Shown here in pieces: positions 1 to 11,172 of a DNA stretch of 64,000 nucleotides. Under the pieces are notes generated by a model, which saw only the letters and a program-made list of their open reading frames with translations, was not told the origin of the DNA and made no database searches. The DNA is from Cordilura impudica. Its lineage: Eukaryota > Arthropoda > Insecta > Diptera > Scathophagidae. Each line of letters opens with the position of its first letter. Position 1 is the first letter of the stretch. The stretch is from positions 23,089,120 to 23,153,119 of the forward strand of contig OY821517.1 of assembly GCA_963682025.1 (NCBI GenBank), written 5' to 3'. The translations under genes were made by a program, and so were the position numbers.

Positions 1-95
1 TGGACCAAGTTTCAGATCGATTGGTTAAGGGGAATGGGGTTGCCCCACGACAGACAGACAGACAGAGAGTATGAGTTAAAAGAAAGAGTTTAAAA
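1..95 (+). repeat. End fragment of a dispersed composite repeat
   Basis: The window opens inside a repeat found again near 47.85-48.2, 51.4-52.0, 53.5-54.15 and 57.94-58.55 kb. The shared end has a 'pyrimidine-side' text (ACCAAGTTTCAGATCGATTG), a GACAGACAGACAGAGAG run and then GAGTTAAAAGAAAGAGTTT. Only this terminal piece lies inside the window here. No coding content is seen. Confidence 0.75.
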
Positions 96-139
96 AATAT
101 TGTCTGATTTTTAATTTTTTCTTTTATTAATTAAAAAAA

Positions 140-519
140 TCTATAATATTAAAAGGCTAGGCGATTTCTTGTGACCGATGTTTTGTTCTACCGTTTTATC
201 CCAATTTTGACCAAACGTATATTATTTGAAAGGAATTTCTTTTTAGCCGTTTTGCAGATTTAAAAATTTTTAAATTTTTTCCTTTTTTTGAGTAAATTCC
301 ATTCAAAGTTGCTACTAACACATACATAAAATTATACAATGTTATGTGTGTGTTTATTAAATTTGTTAATGTGTTTGTAATAAAAATGAGTTTGTTTTTT
401 TTTTTTTGTGATTTGCGAATTGGCTATAATTGATTAGCATAGCTTTAGGGTCTTTATTTAATGAAAAAATAAAATTTCCTAGAATTTGCACTCGAATTTC
501 GAGGGCTGGAATCTGCTAC
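140..519 (+). mobile_element. Non-autonomous Helitron, copy 1
   Basis: This is one of five substantial copies of a 350-380 bp family. It starts TCTATAATATTAA directly after an A. It ends with a CTCGAATTTCGAG hairpin about 11 nt before a terminal CTAC, where other copies read CTAG. A 5' TC, a 3' hairpin, a CTRR-like end and no target duplication define Helitrons. No Rep/helicase is encoded, so mobility would need enzyme from elsewhere. The CTAC terminus is a deviation from consensus and may be a mutation. Confidence 0.75.
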
Positions 520-788
520 TTTTTAATAAAAGTAAAAAAAGTAAAAAATAAATTTTTTAATGAATGTTTATGGCGAAAAAATATAAACTGCATTTTACAA
601 TTTTATTTCAAAAAAACAACAGAGAAAATCTGATGAGCACGATTTCAGACTCAGCGACTCCCCATTCTCGTCTCTGCTCGTTTCCAAAAGTACTATATAT
701 TTATTGAACACTGTTTATTATTCCTGGTTTTTTTAATTAGAATCGAAGCCATTTAAAAAAGAGATCAGTTATAGAAAAAATTATTGAG
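520..788. other. AT-rich spacer, nothing recognised
   Basis: AT-rich DNA between Helitron copy 1 and the LINE relic. It contains one GC-richer patch (about 640-690). No ORF, RNA gene or repeat was recognised. Confidence 0.5.
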
Positions 789-2480
789 AGCAGCCCTTAA
801 AGAAACTACCACTCAAAGCTGTAAAATTACTGGTTATAATATTTAACAGCTGCATCAAACTCAACTATTTCCCAAACCATTTCAAGAATGCTAAGGTTAT
901 AGCTATCAACAAACCTAGTAAGCCAAAAAATAACCCAAATAGCTATAGACCTATTAGACTATTAAGTAACTTAGGTTAAATATTTGAAAAAGTACTACAT
1001 TCTCGTCTTAGTGAATTTGTAATGACGAATTCTATTGGTCTAAAGAACAATTTGGATTTAAAAAAGAGCACAGCATAACTCACAAATAAACAGAATCAAA
1101 AATCTAATATTGTTAGATATTGAAAAAGCGTTTGACACCGTTTGGCATAATGGCCTAGTATTTAAACTTCTTGATGCAAATATACCAAAATATTTATGCA
1201 AACTTATTTCAGATTTCATTCACGGCAGAAGCTTTAAAGTTGCGATTTATAATGAAACTTCATATCCAAAAACCATTACCTCAGGGTTACCTTAAGGATC
1301 AGTCTGGTCGCCATTGCGACATCCGATTTTAAAGTCTCAAAATATATGAAAATTGCTTATTACGCAGATGATACTGCGTTAATTATTTCAAACAAACCTA
1401 CACTGCACTCCTGAAGAAAATGGAAAAGGGACTCGTAAATTGCAGTAAATATTTTCACAAATGGAAAATAAAAATTAATCCAAACAAGATCCAAGCAATA
1501 ATTCTTCCATTCAACAAATCTCCCAAAAGACTGCAAAGACGTCATCTTCTTATTGGAAATAATACCATAAATGCACTTAACGATGTCAAATATCTCGGAG
1601 TTGTTTTGGACAAAAAGCTTACATTTAAACAACATATTATGGCTACGTGACAAAAAGCTATAAAATCATTTAAAGCATTATGGCCACTACTAAATAGAAG
1701 GCCATTTCTAAACCCCAAAAACAAAAATCTACTTTTTAAAATTGTTATAAGACCAATATTAACATACGCGTGTCCTATTTGGAGTGACGCTGCCAACTGT
1801 CACCTAAAACGCTTACAAATTATACAAAACAAATGTCTTAAAATGATATATAAAAAACCCTGGAGGTATCCTATAAATCCTCTTCATGAAGAAACCGGTT
1901 ATGAAAAATTATCGATTTCATAACAAGGATTAATAACAACTAGCAGATTCTAGCGCTCGAAATTCGAGTGCAATTTCTAGGCAACTTAGCCAATTCAAAA
2001 ACCAACACTTTTTTGGTTTATTATTATTGTGCATGAAGATAACAAACTCATTAACAAACACACCAACAAATTTAATAAGCACACAGCATATGTATAATTT
2101 AATGTATGTGTTAGTAGCAACTTTAAATGCAATTTACTCAAAATAAAGCAAAAAATTTAAAAATCTGTAAATCTGGTGAACAGCTAAAAAGAAATACCTT
2201 TCAAATAATATACGTGTGGTCAAAATCGGTATAAAACGGTAGAACAAAACATCGGTAACAAGAAATCGCCTAGCCTATTAATATTATAGATTACTTTGCT
2301 AAAATTGAAAATTCCTCTTACCCACTGATAAGGGAATGTAGTTAGAGAAATAACGTAAAATTAAAAAGAAATCACCAAATTGAAAATTATATGCTTATAG
2401 AGTTCTATTATTTCTAATAAACCTCCTATAAGCATATAAATATTTTCAGATTCAGATTTGAATATATTAAATCCTATTAC
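789..2480 (+). pseudogene. 5'-truncated Jockey-clade LINE relic (RT part)
   Basis: This is a decayed copy of the complete element at 21056-25355. It begins within the reverse transcriptase domain and runs through the ORF2 stop into the 3' UTR, including the inverted repeat around ATATGCTTATAG. Short open pieces still read LLDIEKAFDTVWHNGL-like and YLGVVLDKKLTFKQH-like segments, but frameshifts, stops and a deletion after the QGS-like region break it. It is split by Helitron copy 2 (1940-2290). 5' truncation is the normal outcome of LINE insertion. It cannot make an enzyme. Confidence 0.9.
1940..2290 (-). mobile_element. Non-autonomous Helitron, copy 2, inside the LINE relic
   Basis: Minus-strand copy of the same Helitron family, with CTAG at 1940-1943 and the TC start at 2289-2290. 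It sits between ...AACAA and TTACTTTGC of the LINE relic. The complete LINE at about 21.43 kb has the same site unoccupied and of equal length. Insertion was therefore exactly between A and T with no target duplication, the Helitron signature. Confidence 0.92.
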
Positions 2481-2506
2481 CGAGTTGATTTAGTGATATC
2501 TGTCTG

Positions 2507-3720
2507 TTTTGTAATCAACTACAGCTCGCAAATATGAACATATTTTGATGAAATTTAGTATGTAAGCTTTTATCGACCATCCGGCGAGCGCTATTGACTT
2601 TGGTGAAAATGGGTACATGTTCAGACCTAGCCCCGTACAAATAACCCCTATCAAAAGAGGTCGTAAGATCCAGATTTGTTGTATATATGAATGTCTATTT
2701 TACCCACTAATCAGCAGTCCAAAAACAAAACCTATAGGACCATTTTAGTCATAGATTCTTTTCAAATTTGGTTTATATGTGTTTAAGAGATAATTAAGTG
2801 ACTACTTAAAATGGTGGTTATGGTCGGTCCATTTTTTGACCTAGTCTCCATATAAAAATAACATCAGATTTTTACTGTTTCATAGCCGCACACCACAAAT
2901 TAATAACAATAGCACTGAAATTTGGTTTATGTTTATATTCATCTTGTAATTACCTCAGCAAAGTTGGATCGAAGATCCCCTCTCGAAACGCATATTATAG
3001 GGTATTGTATTGTCGGTATAGAGCGACTATAATTTTCGTACTTGTTATACCCTATACCACTACGTGGTTTGGGTATAATGACTTTGTGCTGCTGTTTGTA
3101 ACATCCAAAAATATTTGACCTAGACCCATCTTTTATTATACCGATCGACTCAGAATCACTTCTGTGTGTCCATTTAAAGCTTGTAATCAAACTACAGATC
3201 GCAAATATGAATATATTTTGATGAAATTAGGTTATATCGACTATATGATGAACGCTATTGAAAATGGGTAAATTCGGTCCATATTCATACCTAGCCCCCA
3301 TACAAATGACCCCTATGAAACCGACATGAAGTGCCATAAGATCCAAATTATAATATAGATCTCAGTCAAATTGGGTTAGTATGTGTTTATTATATCCATT
3401 AATTAGTAGTCCAAAAATAATCCCTATAGGACAATTCTTTGTCATAGGTCCCATATAAGCTGCTTCCCGATCTTCACTTAAATCTATCAAAAAAACAAAA
3501 ATATTGCACAGATTTTTCTCAAATTTCGTTTGTATATATTTTTTCAAAATATAAGTGACTTTACCAAATATGGCCAAAATTGGTCCATTTTTCGACCTAG
3601 TCCCCATATAAATATGCTTATTTTCTATATCGAATTAGTTGGACCGAAAGATAGGGTCTCTAAACCATGGTATAGGGTATCACATTGTCGGTTTAGAACG
3701 ACTATAATTTTCATACTTGC
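2507..3720. repeat. Diverged direct repeat of a common fly dispersed sequence
   Basis: Two related blocks lie in the same orientation at about 2507-2880 and 3180-3625. Both carry CTACAGNTCGCAAATATGAA, a CCTAGCCCC(G/C)(A/T)TACAAAT text, a GTCCAAAAA text and a final GACCTAGTC(T/C)CCATATAA text. Each is followed by an AGGGTAT-TGTCGGT-AGAACGACTATAATTTT-like trailer (about 3000 and 3660). It looks like two adjacent copies of a non-coding dispersed element of higher flies. No ORF is credible. Confidence 0.65.
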
Positions 3721-4956
3721 TTTTAAATTAGATTTATTTCCAATACTAAACAAAACTCAGCACAAACTTATTATTTACTTAACTGTAGTGTAGTTCTCGT
3801 CTATTTTTAAATGGTCACATAAATTATAACACTCTCTGTAATGTCTTTAGACCATAAATGGTTGTTAACTAAACATGTTTTTCAGTTGTTACAATTCTGT
3901 TCATTATTATTTATAAATGTTATGAATGTTTTTTTTTTTTTTTTTTGCTTTTTTTTATAATTCAATCAAATATGAAATTTCAGAATTAAATTAATCATCA
4001 TATATAATAATAATAAGATGAGATGAGATGAGAAGAATTCCAACATGAGTGGGCGGGGTGTTAAAAAAATAAAAAAATATGAGTGGTGCAGAGAACAAGT
4101 GGTGGAATATTCTCGTTTAATTCTGCTGTTCATAAATATTTTTTTTATTTTTATATGGTCATCACATAATTTCTTTAGCCGGCTGTTTTCTATAAATATG
4201 GTATAAATTTAGGTTAAATACTATGCTGCACATGCAATAGATCTAAATATTTCTCCAAATAGGTACACAAAAAAAAAACTAAAATGTCTATGACCTTCAA
4301 AATGCCGATACATTTTATGTATACACAAATTTTATTTTTAATTGATCAGTTGGAATACGTTTCGCTAAAATATATCTAATTAAATCCATATGTTTTTCAC
4401 ACATTCAACTAAAAGAATCGCTACAACTATGAAAAAGAAAAGTACAAATTTTTTTTAACACTAGTGATTATTTTTTTTTTAATTAGAATATTTTATATCG
4501 ATAAATAATCCATTTGTGAAAGGCGTATTTCATTTTTAGGAAAATCCAAAAAATTTCTAAACAGAAATGGCACATCAAATTTAATTTATAATTGTAAGAT
4601 TCGTTAGGCGCTCAACTAGTTTTTTTTTAAGGATAATCAATCTTACAATTTTGGTGGCGTATTGCCGGCTCTAAATCCCCAAAAAACGTCTTAAAATTTT
4701 AAGGGAAAATAACAGTAAAATCAGAATGGTTGGGTATTCCGTATAACAATTTTGTATAAGGATCTTGGTCGAAAAGATTGGTCATAATCGGACTTCAATA
4801 TAGTAATGTTTATTTGTTTCGCACATAAATAAACCAGTATTTTAAACGACTTTTAGGCCCTTTTCCAAAACTTATCGTAAATTCGTTTAGAAATAGTTTT
4901 TATTTGTTTTTTTTAATAGTTTTTTTCTTTTTTCTAATGAATTCTTTTCATTCCAG
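3721..4956. other. AT-rich region upstream of Hsp70 exon, probable intron
   Basis: AT-rich DNA with a GATGA-type microsatellite at about 4016-4036. It ends in a good splice acceptor (TTTTCATTCCAG at 4945-4956). I looked for an Hsp70 first exon (GIDLGTT-type phosphate loop) on both strands and saw none. The stretch therefore reads as the end of a long intron, or as flank of a gene that has lost its first exon. Confidence 0.5.
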
Positions 4957-6749
4957 GTGGCTATGAATGCCAAAAATTCCGTTTTTGATGCCAAGCGGTT
5001 AATTGGTCGTAAATTTGATGATCCGAAAATACAACAGGATATGAAACACTGGCCATTCAAGGTAGTCAACGATTCTGGTAAACCTAAAATTGAGGTAGAG
5101 TTCAAGGGAGAACGTAAAACTTTTGCTCCCGAAGAAATCAGTTCTATGGTTTTAACGAAAATGCGTGAAGTCGCCGAAGTCTATTTGGGTGCCAAGGTCA
5201 CCGATGCCGTCATCACTGTACCGGCGTACTTCAATGATTCCCAGCGCCAAGCTACTAAGGATGCTGGTTCTATTGCAGGCTTAAATGTGCTGCGTATCAT
5301 AAATGAGCCTACTGCGGCCGCTTTGGCCTATGGTTTGGATAAAAATTTGAAGGGCGAAAAGAATGTTTTGATTTTTGATTTGGGTGGTGGTACTTTCGAT
5401 GTTTCCATCTTGACCATTGATGAGGGATCATTGTTCGAAGTGAAGGCTACTGCTGGCGATACGCATTTGGGTGGTGAAGATTTCGATAATCGTTTGGTTA
5501 ATTTCTTTGTGGACGAATTCAAGAGGAAGCACAAACGCGATTTGTCCGGAAATGTTCGAGCTTTGAGACGTTTACGTACTGCCTGTGAAAGAGCCAAGCG
5601 TACATTGTCCTCTAGCACTGAAGCCTCTTTGGAAATTGATGCCTTACATGAAGGTATTGATTTCTATTCGAAAATAACTAGAGCTCGTTTCGAAGAGCTT
5701 AATATGGATTTATTCCGTTCTACCTTGACACCTGTTGAGAGGGCTTTAGCTGATGCTAAAATGGATAAATCCACAATACACGATGTTGTCTTGGTAGGTG
5801 GTTCGACACGCATTCCCAAAATTCAAAAAATGTTACAAGATTTCTTCGGTGGCAAACAATTGAATTTATCCATAAATCCCGATGAAGCTGTTGCTTATGG
5901 TGCTGCTGTTCAGGCAGCCATTCTAACTGGTGTGGGTAGTTCTCAGATTCAAGATGTTCTCCTGGTAGATGTTACTCCTTTGTCATTGGGTATCGAAACC
6001 GCCGGTGGCGTAATGACTAAATTGGTTGAACGTAATGCACGTATTCCGTGCAAACAACAACAGACATTCACCACCTACAGTGACAATCAAAATGCTGTTA
6101 CCATACAAGTATTTGAAGGTGAAAGAGCTATGACTAAGGACAACAATATGTTAGGCACATTCAACCTTACTGGAATACCACCGGCACCAAGGGGTGTTCC
6201 TAAAATTGAGGTTACCTTTGATTTGAATGCCGATGGTATCTTACATGTTTCCGCTAAGGATAACAGTACTGGTAAATCGGAGAAGATTACCATAACCAAT
6301 GATAAAGGTCGCTTATCTAAGGCCGAAATCGATAAAATGTTATCGGAGGCCGAAAAATATAAAGATGAGGATGAAAAGCAGAGACAACGGGTACAAGCAC
6401 GCAATGCTTTGGAAGGTTATATTTTCAGTTGTAAACAAGTACGTTTTATTTGTAGGTATTTTTTCAAACGGTATAAATATTAATTGCTATTTTCTTTTAG
6501 GCCATCGAAGAGGCTTCCGCCAGCAAACTTAGCGATTCCGATAAATCCACTGTACGCGATAAGTGCTCTTCAGAAATGTCTTGGTTAGACAACAATTCTT
6601 TGGCTGAGAAAGAGGAATTTGAGGATCATTTGAAGGACTGTCAACGTGTTTGTGGTCCTGTCATGTCGAAAATGCACGGTGCCGGTGATTCTGGTCAAAA
6701 AGCAGGTCAAGCTGGTGGTCGTGGTCCCACTGTAGAAGAAGTGGATTAA
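4957..6749 (+). CDS. Cytosolic Hsp70-family chaperone (cognate type), first exon not in window
   Basis: Hsp70 chaperones bind unfolded peptides in an ATP-driven cycle. Two exons are visible, 4957-6438 and 6501-6749. They are joined in phase 0 by a 62 bp intron (GTACGT...TTTTAG) and encode 576 residues. Landmarks include [54 protein letters not shown], the substrate-binding domain and a final GPTVEEVD. The EEVD tail marks a cytosolic/nuclear form that binds TPR co-chaperones. The exon opens at VAM after a splice acceptor, so roughly 55-65 N-terminal residues with the first phosphate loop are missing from view. Internal introns favour a constitutive Hsc70 over heat-inducible Hsp70. An AATAAA lies at 6811. 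It could be a live gene with a distant first exon or a pseudogene; the visible frame is fully open. Confidence 0.9.
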
Positions 6750-7058
6750 ATTTATTTGATGATTTTTTTTATTTTGAATACATTTGCATATTTTTAAATT
6801 TTATTTACTAAATAAAAATCATATTTTCCGAGTTTTTGTTTAGAAGAAGTGGATTAAAAACAAAATTAAAACAAAAAAAAAATTATTTGTTTGTTTTATT
6901 TTGAATACATTTACATATTTTAAAATTTTCATTTACTAAATTAAATTAACAATATCCAAATTTTTGGTTTATTGGGTAAATGAATTAAAACTAAAGCTTC
7001 AAATACTTCAGTAAATTTAAGCAAAAGCTTTTATATTCTAAGCAAAGTACCAACAGTG

Positions 7059-7810
7059 ACCGCCGGTGGCGTAATGACTAAATTGGTTGAACGTAATGCA
7101 CGTATTCCGTGCAAACAACAACAGACATTCACCACCTACAGTGACAATCAAAATGCTGTTACCATACAAGTATTTGAAGGTGAAAGAGCTATGACTAAGG
7201 ACAACAATATGTTAGGCACATTCAACCTTACTGGAATACCACCGGCACCAAGGGGTGTTCCTAAAATTGAGGTTACCTTTGATTTGAATGCCGATGGTAT
7301 CTTACATGTTTCCGCTAAGGATAACAGTACTGGTAAATCGGAGAAGATTACCATAACCAATGATAAAGGTCGCTTATCTAAGGCCGAAATCGATAAAATG
7401 TTATCGGAGGCCGAAAAATATAAAGATGAGGATGAAAAGCAGAGACAACGGGTACAAGCACGCAATGCTTTGGAAGGTTATATTTTCAGTTGTAAACAAG
7501 TACGTTTTATTTGTAGGTATTTTTTCAAACGGTATAAATATTAATTGCTATTCTCTTTTAGGCCATCGAAGAGGCTTCCGCCAGCAAACTTAGCGATTCC
7601 GATAAATCCACTGTACGCGATAAGTGCTCTTCGGAAATGTCTTGGTTAGACAACAATTCTTTGGCTGAGAAAGAGGAATTTGAGGATCATTTGAAGGACT
7701 GTCAACGTGTTTGTGGTCCTGTCATGTCGAAAATGCACGGTGCCGGTGATTCTGGTCAAAAAGCAGGTCAAGCTGGTGGTCGTGGTCCCACTGTAGAAGA
7801 AGTGGATTAA
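7059..7810 (+). pseudogene. Partial Hsp70 copy, unit 2 (substrate-binding domain only)
   Basis: It repeats the gene from TAGGVMTKL through EEVD, including the intron (second exon restarts after CTCTTTTAG). It has no nucleotide-binding domain and no obvious promoter, so it cannot make an Hsp70. Differences from unit 1 are few (for example a TCA/TCG synonymous change before EMSWLD and one intron base). The frame is still open, which fits recent duplication. A short isolated substrate-binding-domain protein is possible but unsupported. Confidence 0.9.
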
Positions 7811-8120
7811 ATTTATTTGATGATTTTTTTTATTTTGAATACATTTGCATATTTTTAAATTTTTATTTACTAAATAAAAATCATATTTTCCGAGTTTTTG
7901 TTTAGAAGAAGTGGATTAAAAACAAAATTAAAACAAAAAAAAAATTATTTGTTTGTTTTATTTTGAATACATTTACATATTTTAAAATTTTCATTTACTA
8001 AATTAAATTAACAATATCCAAATTTTTGGTTTATTGGGTAAATGAATTAAAACTAAAGCTTCAAATACTTCAGTAAATTTAAGCAAAAGCTTTTATATTC
8101 TAAGCAAAGTACCAACAGTG

Positions 8121-8860
8121 ACCGCCGGTGGCGTAATGACTAAATTGGTTGAACGTAATGCACGTATTCCGTGCAAACAACAACAGACATTCACCACCTA
8201 CAGTGACAATCAAAATGCTGTTACCATACAAGTATTTGAAGGTGAAAGAGCTATGACTAAGGACAACAATATGTTAGGCACATTCAACCTTACTGGAATA
8301 CCACCGGCACCAAGGGGTGTTCCTAAAATTGAGGTTACCTTTGATTTGAATGTCTTACATGTTTCCGCTAAGGATAACAGTACTGGTAAATCGGAGAAGA
8401 TTACCATAACCAATGATAAAGGTCGCTTATCTAAGGCCGAAATCGATAAAATGTTATCGGAGGCCGAAAAATATAAAGATGAGGATGAAAAGCAGAGACA
8501 ACGGGTACAAGCACGCAATGCTTTGGAAGGTTATATTTTCAGTTGTAAACAAGTACGTTTTATTTGTAGGTATTTTTTCAAACGGTATAAATATTAATTG
8601 CTATTCTCTTTTAGGCCATCGAAGAGGCTTCCGCCAGCAAACTTAGCGATTCCGATAAATCCACTGTACGCGATAAGTGCTCTTCGGAAATGTCTTGGTT
8701 AGACAATTCTTTGGCTGAGAAAGAGGAATTTGAGGATCATTTGAAGGACTGTCAACGTGTTTGTGGTCCTGTCATGTCGAAAATGCACGGTGCCGGTGAT
8801 TCTGGTCAAAAAGCAGGTCAAGCTGGTGGTCGTGGTCCCACTGTAGAAGAAGTGGATTAA
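8121..8860 (+). pseudogene. Partial Hsp70 copy, unit 3, with two in-frame deletions
   Basis: Third copy of the C-terminal part. The [11 protein letters not shown] region is shortened to DLNVLHVS (9 bp lost) and [10 protein letters not shown] to WLDNSLAEK (3 bp lost). Both deletions keep frame. The 3' flank also differs in A/T run lengths. Like unit 2 it lacks the ATPase domain and is expected to be non-functional as a chaperone. Confidence 0.9.
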
Positions 8861-9245
8861 ATTTAATTGATGATTTTTTTTTATTTTGAATACATTTGCA
8901 TATTTTTAAATTTTTATTTACTAAATAAAAATCATATTTTCCGAGTTTTTGTTTAGAAGAAGTGGATTAAAAACAAAATTAAAACAAAATTATTTGTTTG
9001 TTTTATTTTGAATACATTTACATATTTTAAAATTTTCATTTACTAAATTAAATTAACAATATCCAAATTTTTGGTTTATTGGGTAAATGAATTAAAACTA
9101 AAGCTTCAAATACTTCAGTAAATTTAAGCAAAAGCTTTTATATTCTTAAACAAAGTACCAGCAGTGACAACAGAACTTTTAGAGTCAGTTCACCTAAAAC
9201 CTTTGAACGGCTACAATTTCAAAATATAAAAGAACCTTGAACGAA

Positions 9246-10854
9246 ATGACGACATTTAGTAAGTTTTTTGAAGACCAATTGCGGACAAAAACATGTCAAA
9301 CCTTAATTCATAAGGGATCGTGTAAAGAGCACATTTTAAATAATCTCTTATTATATACACTATCAAATTTCAAATACTTTATGCCAATTTGTATAGTAAG
9401 TTTACTCCATTTTGCATATAATTTGAAAAATTCATAATAAAAATATTATTGAATGCAATTAGCTACCGGCTTTAATAAAAATACGTTCGATGAATAAAAA
9501 GAGACTTCGCAAAACTTTGGAATACTATATATCTTGCTCATTGGTTGGAGCTGTTTTAGGTTGTACCATAGATTTTCATGTATGTTTTTTTAGGTGAGAT
9601 CATTTTAAAAAGTTTACTTAATTTCTTAATTACGAGTTATGTTTTAGAAAACTTTTTGGACAGTTTGGATTTTATACATTTATTTTTTTACCCGTAACTT
9701 TAAGTGCAAGTGTCACCTATTTGGGTCCACCTCGTGTTATTAATTTATTCGAAACGAGCATCTTTCAATGTGTATGTATAGAAAAAGAGTGTGTTATTTA
9801 AGTTTAATTACTTTTTTATTTTATATTAAATAATTGTTATTACAGGCTGTTGAAATATTTTTCCTTATGCGTCGCAATATTTTGAGTCGCTTAATTGGAA
9901 ACTCCAGAATTTTACAAACTGTGATTTTTATGTTATGCAGTGGCATTATTTTGCATGGAAAAAGATTGTATAAAATCCAGAGATTTTGGTTATTATCACC
10001 AAATCCTCAAGTTGAACAATTTGAAAATAAAGAAAACCAAAAATGTGAATTACATCCAAACTTTACATGTACACAACACGTATTGTCTGGAATGCAAAAA
10101 TACTTTATATTGGGTCTATCGTTGGATATTTTAAAAACATTTATGAGAAAAGTAAAAACACCAAGAAACCAGTCTAAATTTATAGCTCAATTGAGAAACT
10201 TTCGCATACATTCAATGGCTTTGCTGACCACCTATATTGGAATATACAGAGTAAGTTAATATTGACAAGTAAAGTTTTATTTAAATCATAGTATTACCAT
10301 TCCTAATATATTCTGAATTTTATAATTTGTAAACAAATTTTCTTAGATTAATTTCCAAAATATACCACAATTTTTAATTTTTATTTCAGTCTGCCCACTG
10401 TTGGTTAAAGCGTTTAAATAATTATCCCGACAAATGTAACCATATAATGGCTTCCTTTTTAGCTGGTTTTTGTTATTACTCCTATCCACAATCTTCACTG
10501 TTTGCTTATGCTTTGGTCCAAGCTATACGCATTTTATGGACAATCATTCAAATTTCAAACGTTGATACAAAAAACAAAATTTTATTAAACTTACTTGGCT
10601 TTCCCTTTGCAAAAATTCTTTATCCCTTGGCTTTGGGTAATATGGTACACTTATTGACACTAAGGCCAAAATACGTTAGTAGTTTGGCATCAACTATAAG
10701 TAATGGCATTACTAACTATTAGTAAGTATTTTTCTAGTCAATATACATATCATAGATAAATTTTTAAAGATTTTTCTCTGTAATTTTTAGCCCAAGTCGT
10801 GTACAGAGACAAGTAGTTTCTTTATATGAAAATTGGAAAAAATTAAATCATTGA
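9246..10854 (+). CDS. TMEM135-like multi-pass membrane protein, complete
   Basis: Six exons with GT-AG introns give one continuous 401-residue frame: 9246-9395, 9463-9593, 9648-9771, 9846-10250, 10390-10721, 10791-10854 (TGA). Phases match at every join. The N-terminus (CQTLIHKGSC, residues 17-26) and the following basic segment match the cysteine-rich start of TMEM135. A second cysteine pair (HPNFTCTQHVLSGMQ) and the MASFLAGFCYYSYPQSS segment match its C-terminal half. Several hydrophobic stretches suggest membrane spans. Known TMEM135 proteins act at mitochondria and peroxisomes in organelle dynamics and lipid handling. Human TMEM135 is somewhat longer (about 458 residues). It starts about 80 bp after the Hsp70 triplication. 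The family call rests on recognised motifs, without alignment. Splice sites are GTAAGT or close to consensus, except GTGAGA in intron 2. Confidence 0.72.
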
Positions 10855-11172
10855 ACGAGCTGCAATATAAGACTTCGCATATTTATTTTCTGATATATTT
10901 TATTTTATTTTGATGACAACATCCATATCATTCGTCACACTTCAAGAAAATTCATATTTTTACACTAAAACAGATTTAAATTGTGATTATATATAGTTCC
11001 CTGCATATTTACTTAAAAGTTATTATTGGTTATATGTTTATAATAAAAATATACAATGATTTTGGAGACTTACTTTTAAATTTTAGTTTTTTAGTGACCA
11101 CTATAATGAGTTCTTGGTTCCATTTATGCCGGAGTGTACGTGATAAACAAAAATCAAATTTCTTGCGGATTA
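10855..11172. other. 3' flank of the TMEM135-like gene
   Basis: AT-rich sequence that presumably includes the 3' UTR. No strong AATAAA close to the stop and no gene were recognised before the Tc1/mariner element. Confidence 0.4.

Larger units (their letters stand above)
5998..9166 (+). repeat. Tandem triplication of the Hsp70 3' half, about 1.06 kb units
   Basis: The segment starting ACCGCCGGTGGCG at 5998 recurs at 7059 and 8121 (periods 1061 and 1062). Each unit holds the end of exon 2, the 62 bp intron, exon 3, the EEVD stop, the 3' UTR and flank. The join reads CAGTGACCGCC, where the original flank after the last unit reads CAGTGACAACAG and the gene reads GAAACCGCC. That leaves only about 2 bp (AC) of microhomology at the junction. 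Units are nearly identical, so the event is recent or the copies are homogenised. Confidence 0.95.

Noticed and set aside
5328..8518. Minus-strand frames of 96-105 codons repeated three times
   Set aside because: Antisense shadows of the Hsp70 exon and its two partial copies.
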